A stretch of DNA of 45,682 nt, taken from Verrucomicrobiota bacterium. Lineage in GTDB: Bacteria; Verrucomicrobiota; Verrucomicrobiia; Verrucomicrobiales; Akkermansiaceae. Location: assembly GCA_026397725.1 (NCBI GenBank), contig JAPLUI010000203.1, positions 1 through 45,682 on the forward strand, read 5' to 3'. Made by a program: the position numbers and the translations under genes. Below, one piece after another: positions 1 through 9,500 of the stretch; within the stretch, counting starts at the first letter, position 1, and the number at the start of each line of letters is the position of its first letter. The notes beneath the pieces were generated by a model that was not told the DNA's origin, did no database searches, and saw only the letters and a program-made list of their open reading frames with translations.

Positions 1-123
1 CACTCGCTGGCAGGTGGCGACCAGGAGACCGCCGCCCTTGAAAAGGCGCTGGCCAGATATTGTTGCTACGACAAACGGAAAAAGCGCCGGAATTTCACGG
101 AAACATGGGAGAATCTGGCTTAA
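1..123 (+). CDS. C-terminal end of an unrecognised protein (cut by window edge)
   Basis: Frame 1 is open from the first base and stops at TAA 121-123, giving the last 40 residues of a protein that begins outside the window. The segment is helical in character, with an acidic/alanine stretch (DQETAALEKALA) followed by a Cys-Cys pair and a very basic cluster (YDKRKKRRNF), ending in ENLA. The composition looks like real coding sequence and is followed at once by the repeat-rich intergenic region. A basic tail of this kind would fit a DNA-binding protein or transposase, but no family motif is visible and I do not assign a function. Confidence 0.35.
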   Translation, partial: HSLAGGDQETAALEKALARYCCYDKRKKRRNFTETWENLA

Positions 124-159
124 CTTGACGCGCATGCCCAACGGGGCGACATACGACAG

Positions 160-301
160 CCCAGGGCAACGCCCTGGGTCTCATCGTTCGATCATATTTC
201 AAGCCCTGAAGGGGCGTCACATAAGCGGCCGACACCCTTGTTGCGCCCCTTCAGGGCTTGGAAAGGTTGTGGTGTCCCGGTTCCCAGGGCGTTGCCCTGG
301 G
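160..301. repeat. nested palindromic (REP-like) intergenic element
   Basis: The outer arms are CCCAGGGCAACGCCCTGGG (160-178) and CCCAGGGCGTTGCCCTGGG (283-301), each itself a palindrome and each the reverse complement of the other. The inner arms are AAGCCCTGAAGGGGCG (201-216) and CGCCCCTTCAGGGCTT (244-259), again exact reverse complements. The unit is therefore a nested palindrome of about 140 bp centred near 230. The rest of 124-544 shows no gene. I know such elements as dispersed intergenic repeats in Verrucomicrobia and Planctomycetes genomes; mobility or function is not shown here. Confidence 0.75.
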
Positions 302-450
302 CTGTTATCTTGCGCCCCGTTGGGGCTGAAAAGCTGGTGGCTTCTCATGCTCATTCCTCCAGCTTGTCGATGCGGATACCCGCACCATCACCGGTCGGCC
401 TGTCTACTTGCGGATGCACACCGACGGGGGTTGATCCAATGACTCTTCCC

Positions 451-485
451 AATTCTGAAATGATTCTGCTCTCAATGATTCTGCC
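451..485. repeat. short direct repeats of TGATTCTG
   Basis: TGATTCTG occurs twice within 25 bp (461-468 and within 473-485, the latter as CAATGATTCTGCC), preceded by a related AATTCTGAA at 451. It lies in the non-coding gap downstream of the giant exoprotein gene. No function can be assigned. Confidence 0.35.
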
Positions 486-521
486 ATACCTGAGTAGTGA
501 AGATGCGGGGAGATATGACAT

Positions 522-538
522 GGCGGTTAGAGACCGCC
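522..538 (-). terminator. stem-loop just after the tpsA stop codon
   Basis: GGCGGT-TAGAG-ACCGCC forms a six-base-pair GC-rich hairpin only seven bases beyond the stop codon of the exoprotein gene, on its downstream side. No run of T follows on the minus strand, so it is not a typical intrinsic terminator. It could protect the 3' end of the operon transcript or be a short version of the dispersed palindromes seen elsewhere in the window. Confidence 0.35.
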
Positions 539-544
539 GCCATC

Positions 545-3500
545 CTACCCGTCTGCTGGCTTTTCCTCGTCATCCGCGCCACCGTAACCGATCACTTCAA
601 CGGTAATGATGGAGAGGGCTTCCACCGCGGCCGGTGGCTCGCCGCCAGCCGTCCCTGCCTCGGGTTTGGCCAGCGTGGCACCGGCGGCGGCGCTGGAAGT
701 GGCGGCGGTGGTGACTGCGGCGACGCTCGGCACGCTCGGACCCACCGGCGCGGCCCCGGTGCTGGTGCCGCCGGTCGAGATGTTGGAGGAATTCAAAACC
801 ACCTGGGCGGCGATGTTCAGATTGCCAGTGACGCGGATGCCCGCATCGCCGGCATCGACAAAGCCCTTGGGCGCGATCAGATCCACATTGCCTGCGGTCA
901 CGCCCTCGACTGCCGCCAGGACGCCGATGCCGCCACCGGTGGCGAGGCCGCCAAGGTCGGTTTGCACATCCGCGCTGGTGATATCGATCACCACCCGGGT
1001 GGGCGGCGCGGTTACCACTGTCTTGGGCGAGGTGCCGGCCGCGATGTTTCCGTTAGACGACCACATGGTGATGTCCCCGCCGCGGAGGGTGAAGATCCGG
1101 GCCTGGCCGATGGACACATCGCTGTTGGTGAAGGTGGAGATCGCACCGCCATATTCGGTGACGATTCCCGGAGGGGTGAGCGGATTGCCGAAGATCGCCG
1201 AGGCCATGGTGATCCCGCCGCCCGCCGCCCCGAGACTGATGGCCCCGCCAGTGGTCGTGCGAAGCTCACGGGAGCGAGTGAGAATGTCGCCCGCAGGTCT
1301 CCTCGTGCCGAACAAAGTCAGCACGGCCTCGTCGCCGCTCTGATAGTTTCCGTTCGCCGCAGCGTTGCGGCCCGCATCGCGCAGCACCCGATAGAACTTC
1401 TCCAAGGCCACGATGGCTTGGGGTTCCGCGCCGAGGGCATCGAACCGGCCCTGCCAGCCGAGTTTGTCCAAATAGGCCGAGTCGGAAAACCCCGCGCCGT
1501 CACTCAGGTACTTGCCGATGAATCCGGCCATGTTCAGCGAACTCAGCGCAAGCCCGATGGCCGGACCTTGGCCGCTGGTGCCGAACACCCCGGCAAGCGC
1601 GATGAGATCCGCGCCGCCGAATGGCAGATTCGGATTGCGGGTATTGCCGATGCTGGAAATTCCCACCCCGGTGCCGTCGGTGAAATTGGCACCGGTTCCC
1701 AGGTCAAGATTGCGCCCGCTGAGGACTTCCAAGACCCCAGGGCCATTGATCTGGAGGTCACCCGCCAGCGCGCTGGTGCGATCCCCGGCCACCGTGCTGC
1801 TGGCGGCATCACCCACCACCTTGCCAAGGGTTAGGTTAGAGGCGAGGGTGCGAACGTCGGCATTGGCATTGAAGGGAATGAGGTCTCGCCCGGCGGCAAC
1901 CAGGGTGACATCCGTGGCCGCGACATTCTGCAGATAGAACGCCACGTCCGTGAGGTCGCGCGAGGCGACGATCCGCGTGGCCTTGGGCGAAAAAAGTGTT
2001 AGCCCGGTGACGTCACCGCCAGCGGCGTACAGCCGGACCGGATTCAAATCGCCCGTGTGCAACAACCCTGCGGCGTGCAGCGCTTGCTTCGTCGCGCTGG
2101 TGCCGGCCACCCCGCTGAAGGAGCCCGTCTCATTCAGGGCGAGGCTCACGTTCTGCAGGACATCGACGAGGCTCTGAACCGCACCCACCCGCGTCCGACC
2201 CACCACGCTTTGATAGGCCAGTGGCGTGGTGATGCCGGGCAGCGAGCCGGGGTTGGCATCGGACACGTTGATGGTGGCGGCGGTCCAGACCTGCGGGGTG
2301 CGACCATTCACATAGCCGGGGCCGGTGTTCTGCAAGCCGACAATGTCGGAGGCTGCCGCCAGTTCGAGATCTCCCGTGGCAGAGGGATACAAGGTCCATG
2401 AACCGACCAGGTTCAATGCCCCGCCAAACGCGGTGCTCCGCAAGTTCGGGGCACTGAGGTCGAACACGCTGGTGAAGGTCTCCAGACTCGCTTCGGCCAG
2501 GCGCAACCAGGGCTGGAAATTCGAGGCGTTGTAGGCGGAGCCAACTCCGTTGAAGACGTTCTGGCTGCTGAACCACACCTCCAGAATCGAGCGGGAGGAG
2601 GCCCCATCCGGCAAGTTCACCGCCAGGCGATGGGTCACGCTGCCACCATAGGACGCCACCGTGGCCCCCGCCTCAGGCGCGAAGGTGTTGAAATAGGTCT
2701 TGTACCAATACCGGTTGTTGAGTCCCTGCGGCAGCAGGAACGGGTTGGCGACCGGGCCTAACAATATGTCGCCGCGGGCTGCCACGTCAAAAGCGGATTT
2801 GCCGACAAACAGCGTGGTGGGCAGCCAGGTGAGCGGATCGAAAGGCGCGGACCCGTCGAGAATGCCGAGCGACGGGGAACGCGCCCCATTGGTGGTGATG
2901 CTGCCGCTCGCGAACAACACCCCCTGACCTTTCTCGACATAGTAGCTGCCGCCATCAATGTTGCGGCCAGCCGTCACCGTCACATCGCCGCCACCCAATT
3001 CGAGCAGCTTGCCCGCATCAGGAGCCACGTTCAGGTATTCAGGCACGCCGGCAAGCCCGTCGAAATCGGGATTCTTCCGGCGGCCCGGCATCCGGGCGTT
3101 GGTCGGGGCCACGGCATCGACGTTCACGACGTCGTTGCCGGCCGCCACCCTCACGTTGCCGCCGCCCAAGGCCCCCACGCCCTGGAAGAAGTTGCTATAA
3201 TCTATCCACCAGGTGGTCGAGGTGGCGACATCGTTGAGGTTGTCCGAGTTCTGGATACTCGGGTTGGTTCCAAAGCCGCCATCATTGGCAAACACGCCAC
3301 TCGCCTGATTCACATAGCCGCGACGATACAGCCAGTTGGTGGGCATCTGGCGGCTGGCGTCCACCGTCAGCACGCCATTGACCAGCGTGTAGCGGCCGAT
3401 GTTGGCCTGGGCCGCAAGGTCGAGGTTGCCGCCTGCCATCGACCAGGTCGCCGGATAGAGTTGCTGCACGCTGCCCAGGTCGAGGCCACCGCCCGCCTGG

Positions 3501-6500
3501 CTCGGGTGCCGGTTCACGGTGCCCGGCACGATCGGCACGACGAAATCGTTAGGATCATGGATGGTGGTGGGGGTGGGCAGCGCGACCCCGGCGGTGTAAA
3601 GCGTGGCGAACGGGTTGCGAAGTTGCACGTCGCGCCCCGCGCTGAGCGTGAGGTCACCCGTGCCGGTGCGAATCACTTCAAATCGAGTGCCCTGGTTGGT
3701 CGTGGTGGTGGAGATCCTGATGCTGTCGGCGGTCTGGCCGGCCACCCCCACGGCAGCCGCGCCACCGCCGGCTTGCGCGTTGGGCACCGCCGGATAGAAT
3801 TCGCCAACGAGCACCGAGCCGTTTCCCGGTTGCACCAGATCCAGCGTGCTCGTCGCCAGCACGCTGCGGAAATTGCCGGCACCGAGGTCCGCCCCGGCGC
3901 TGAGCCGATACGACCATGACTGGGTGTTGGTGGGCAGGGAATCCGCGATGCCCATCAGCCTGCCGAGCCACATCAGGGAATGGCCGTTGTCCGCGAAAAC
4001 CTGCGCCGTTCCCTGCGTGATCGGCGTGAAGCCATCGCTCAGGGTGTTGTTGAAGACCAGATTGCCGGCCGCCCGCAAGGTCAACACTCCGGGCGCGCTG
4101 CGCTGACCGTAGCGGTAACCTGATAGATCCCAGTCGGCGGCGGCCAGCCCCTCGGGGTTGGTGGTGCCGGTGGGGTTGGCCAGCCCCAGGGTGAGATCGC
4201 CCGTCAGGTTCACCATCTCGACGCCAGGGCTGATGACCAGCAGCGCCCCCAGTTCCGCCGCGTTGTCAGCACCACTGAGCAGCTTGCCGCGCATGGCAAC
4301 CTCGTTGGCGTTGCCCGCGCCCGCCGCCCCGAGGAAGCTGATCGCATCGGTGTTGATGAGGTTGCGCTGGGCGATGTTGAGGACTCCGCCGGCGGGATGG
4401 TATAACTTGTATCCTTCGACGACGACGGCAGACGCGCCCAGAATCCGGCTGGCGATGGATGCCACCTGCACGTCGTTGTTAGCCGCCGTGCGCGGTGCGC
4501 GTAGATGCAGCGTGCCCGTGAATTTCCCCTCGCAGGCGCTGGACCCGGCCACGGTATAACTGCCGGGCATGAAGGCCGCCACGCCCAGGTCGATTTCCGC
4601 GCCGGCCTGCAGGTCTAGCAAGGCGCTCGCATCCACGCTGCCGTTGCGCTGGGTGCCCGCTTCCAGGAGAATGGAACCGCCCTTGCCTGCGGCATCGAAA
4701 GCGGCGGCAGCGACACTGAGCCTGGCTCCGGCAGACAGTGTTAGATCGGTGTGGGCCGCAAGCGAGATGGTGCCACCGGTGGTGCCGGAGGCATCGATGA
4801 TGCCGGTGACGCGGAGGCTGCCTTGGTCCGCCGCAAGCACGAATTCGTGGCTGCGGTTGCGGTTGGCGAGGATCACGTCCCCGCTCCGAATCCTGAAATT
4901 GCGCGAGGCGAAAAATCCGCCGTCATCAAGGGCCGTGCTGATCGCGTCAAACGCCGCAGCGCCCGAGGCCGCCAGCGTTCCCACATCCAGCAGGAAATTG
5001 CCGGCTGTGCCGCCGGCCCCCGCCTGGCCGTCCAAACTCCCGCCGTTGGCAAAGACTCCCTGCGGCGCGTTCACGGTGAGGATTCCCGCGTTGCCTCCTT
5101 CCGGCGCGGCCGCCACGGAAACCATGCCACCGGATGTTAGGATGACCTCGCCAGTCAGCGACTCCAGCGTGATGGCTCCCGCAGCGGCGAACCGGGTGAG
5201 ATCATTGAAGGCGCGAGAGGTGCCCGCAACGGAGAGCTTGCCGCCGATTTCCAGCGGACCTCCGCTGGCACGCAGGGTCAACTGCCCGCTGGGAAGCAGG
5301 ATGTCCGTGTCGGCCGCCAGGCTGGTGCCTTGGATGGTCAGGCTGGCACCCAGCGCCTCGGTGGTTGCTAGACCAGGGCCGCTGCGGCTGAGAGTGATCG
5401 CTTGGCTGGCGCTCACCACATGGGACGCGCCCTGGGCCCCGGTGATGAGCGGCGTCTTGGCCTGGAGGTTGCCGCCGGTGGCGAACGTCCCGGTGCCGAC
5501 GACCACTATCTGGTTAGATGCGTTGAGCGAGAGGTCGCGGTAGCCGGACACCGCCACTTGGTTCGCACCTAACTGCAGTGTCTGCGCTTCGATCCGCAGG
5601 CTGCCGGAGGTGCTGGCAGGGGCGGCGGAAGCGGCCACGCCCGCAGGGTTCTCGAATCGCACGTCGTTCGCCCGCAGCACGACTTCCCCGCCGCCTTGTT
5701 GGTATCCGCGCACGCCGCTGCCCGCCAGCGTGATGCTTTCCAACGCCGCCCCGCCAATGCCGCCGGTGCCGTAAAAATCAATGCTGCGGTAACTTTGCAG
5801 CCGCAGCGCGGTCACCTGCTGCACCTTGTCCAGGGCCACTCCAGCCAAGGTCAGATGGGGTGCGACCCGCGAGCCGTCCAGCACTCCCGTGGCGTCGTCA
5901 AACACCACGCTGATTTGCCCGCTGCCCAGGGTGAGCGTCCGCGCCTCAAGCCGTGCGGCGGGAGACAGCGCGGTGCCATAGGTGGAGTCCAAAATCACCG
6001 CCGGACCCGCGATGCCGGTCGCCGCGCCAAGGGTCATCAAGGGCATGCTGGAATCCGTGACCCCGCTGCGGGTGACGCTCGCGGCGGCATCACTGCTGAC
6101 GCGCAGCAAGGCACCGTCGCCATGAATGAGCAGGGCGTCCGCAGCCCCGGTCAGATTCCCGACGGCGGCCACTCCCGACCCATCGGTTAGGGTGAGCTGG
6201 CGGCGCGAGGCCAGCACGATTTCCGGACCGGAGAAGGTCTCGCCGGGATTGTCCAGGGTCAGGCCGTGGGTCCGCACGTCGATGGTGGTGCCCTCGGTAC
6301 CCCGGTTGCGGAGGCCGCCTATCAGCATGCTGGCCACCTCCCAGGAGTCGAGGACGCCGGTCGGCACGGTGATTGGAGTTCCACCTGGCACGACGCCATC
6401 AGCACCCGTGAGCCGGATGTCCGCGAAACTGCTGAGGTCCAGGGCCGCCCCGCGCCCTGCAGCCTGCGTGAGCACCCGGCCCAAGAGTTGCAGTGCGGCA

Positions 6501-9500
6501 TTGCCATGGAGCGCGACATACCCCGCATCGGCGGGCACCAGTTGGTTAGATCCGGCTGCGGTGATGAATGCGCTGGCCGCATGGATGTCATAAACAACGC
6601 GGTTTTGCACCACGCCCGAGGCTGCCACCTCGAAGCGGGTCCGCACCGCCGGGCTCGCTGCTGGCGGGTTGAACGAGTTGGCCAGATAGCCCGACACCAA
6701 GGTCGCGCCGTCTGCAGTCTTGAGGTCGCCGGTTCCGCCAGCGGCGACCGGCGTCACCAGATACGCGCCCTTGAGCACCGCATAGCCGCGCGGCAACAGG
6801 GTGTACGTGCCGGCCGCAAGTCCATCACTGGCCTCGAGGGTGATCGTGTCGCCCACCTCCAGGGTGCCGCCAACATATCCCGGATTGCCCGCCAAGGCCC
6901 CGGCGTTGGCCCCGGTGTTGTAGGCACCATAAGGGGCGAATGGCGAGCCGAAACCGGGGATGATGGCATAGGCCTCGGCGATCTTCGACCAATACCGGTT
7001 CACCCCCGGAGTCTGTCCGCTGTGCCGCACCCGTGCGGACCACGTCGCACCTTGGTAAGTGACCAGCACGCCCGGCTGGTACTCAGTGCCCGCTCCCCAC
7101 CCCGCCGCAGCCGTGCCTAGCAAATCCCTGCTGCCGCCATTGCCAGCCACCCAGCGCGAGGCCAGCAACTCGCCACCACCCCGGATGTCGAGCGTCGCAC
7201 CCGGTGCCATGGTGACGCTGTCGGCGGCCAGGAATATCGCTTTCCCGGGCATCCCGGATAAGGTCACATTGACACCGCGCGGATCGATCCAAGTCAAGCC
7301 GTCCGGGCTGAGGCCAAAGGGGATCTCCAGGCCCAGAGCGGAGACCGAAGTCAGGCTGGCATCCGTTAGGGTAACTTCCCGGTTCACCGGCGTCGCGAGC
7401 GTGGTCCCCGCGATCAGGTTTTTCGGGGCGTCGAGAACAACTGTGCTCGGGTCGCTGTCGGTACCGTCCCAGCCCAGCCGGATGGTTCCCAGCGGGGCCC
7501 GCAGCACCCCCGCCTGAAGGATGTTAGATGAATATACCGAGAGACTGCCACCTGCGGAGAGCGGGGCGTCGCGGGTTCCGGCAGCGCGAATCGTGACCGA
7601 GCCGGTACCACCGACGGGGTCATAGGCGAAGATCTCGAATTGGCCCAGGGTGGTCGGATAGATCTGCGCCGCCTGCAGCACCAGCTTGCCAGCCATGCCG
7701 AGGGTGCCGTTGCCGCGGATGTCACCCCCGATCGCTGTTAGGTTCGCTTGCCCGATGGTTTGCAGGGAGAGGATTCCCACATCGATCAGCGCCGCATTCA
7801 AGTCCAGCGTGCCGGGGCCGGCGGTTGGGGCGAAGTGATGCTCGGCCGACGGAAAGGCCGGATCTTGCTGAAACGCCACGAAGACATCGGCGGGGTGTTG
7901 CGGCTCGCGGAACTCCTGACCCACGGCAAGGTAACCCGCCGAGATGCGGACGGTATCGTCGGCACGGATCACGCCGCCCGCCGCCAGCCGCAAGGTGCCT
8001 GGGGCCTGGATTTCGATCTTGCCGTGGAAATCGAGATTGCCGCCATAGGGAATGGGCGAGGCATTCGCCACATACCTGCCACCGAGGCTGAGCGAGGCGA
8101 ACGCTCCCTGGGCGAAGCGATCCACGACAAAGGCACCGGTGTTGCCATAGGCCACTCCGCTTTGATCCACCAGGCCGATGCCGACGCCCATGGTGGCACC
8201 CGGATTGGTGATGACATTGCCGCTTTGCTGCACCACCAGATTCAGATCCGCGCCGGTGCGACCTTGGCCCTCGGCATAGTAGTTTCCGGAAAACACCGCG
8301 AGAGTCCCACCCGTCGCGCTCGGACCGCCGCCGGCCCCGCGCAGGCTGGCATCGGCCAGTAACATCTGGCCTCCGGCCAGGTCGATCAAGCCACCATTGC
8401 TATCAATCCGGGTGGCGCTGCCGCGAAGCCGCATGGGGGCGGAGGTCAGGCCGAAGCTTGCCGGGATGGCCACCACACCCGGACTCGCCAGCACAGCCGG
8501 GTCAATGTCTAACACACCCGAAGTCCCCGAGACATCCAGGATCGAGCCGTCTTCTGCCAGAATGTTGCCGGCGATGGTGATCCTGCCACCGGGGTAAACC
8601 TTGCCAACCCGTCGCCCGTAGGCCTCCGGCACGAGTTGCGTGATTCCCGCCGCCGACAGTTGCGCTGCCGCGCCCAGATGCACGGTCGGCAACGCCTGGG
8701 TAAGCTCCTGGCGCTGATTGGCGGTGAGCGGGAATTTCCCGTCTCCGGTAACCGAGATGTTCCCGCCGGGGGCGCTCACGCTGCCTAACAAAGTGACGGT
8801 ACCGCCCTTGAAAGTGACCCTGGCACCCGCCTCCGTGGCAATTGCGGCACCCGCGCCCATGAAGATGTCACCGCGCACTTCCAGCTTGTCCAGGGTGAAC
8901 GGATCATCCGCGCCGAGCGCCGCAAAGTCCAGGCTAACAGCCGACCGCACGCCTGCCGCCGTGACCACGCGCCGCAGCGCGAAGGCCCCGGCCCGGGCCG
9001 GGTCCGGCACGGCGAGCAGGCTTTCCGCCAGCGGCTCGATCCGGCTGCCTGCGGCAAGCGTGACCGCCGCTTGATAGGATTCGACCGGACCGGCGCCGCC
9101 GAGCGCCGCCCCGATTCCGGTTAGAGAGTACTGCGTGAAGCCGCCCTGGCGGAAGAATCCGGCCTCGAGGTTGAGCGCATTGGCCAGCGGAGTGCCGCCG
9201 ACTTGAATCAGTCCGGCCTGGATGCTGAGCGTGCCCCCGCTGGCACCCGCATAGCCGCTCAAGGTCGAGTCGAGCGTGAGGCGGCCGCCGAGCACGCCGG
9301 CAAACCCGGGGTCCCTGCCAGTGAGGATGGCGAGGTTGCCGCCCCTGCCATAACTGACCTTGCCGGTTTCCGCAACGTAGGCCCCACCGGAGACCTCAAG
9401 CTCCGCTCCCATGGCGAGCGTGGCATGATAGGAGTTGATCGTGATGTTGCCACCGTCAATCACCATGGGCCGGGTCAGATCGGGCGGCCGGATGCTGTCG

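Noticed and set aside
497..1834. Long plus-strand frames opposite the giant exoprotein gene
   Set aside because: They mirror the GC-rich repeat coding of the minus strand and show Gly/Arg/His-rich composition without motifs; similar shadows occur throughout 0.5-36 kb.
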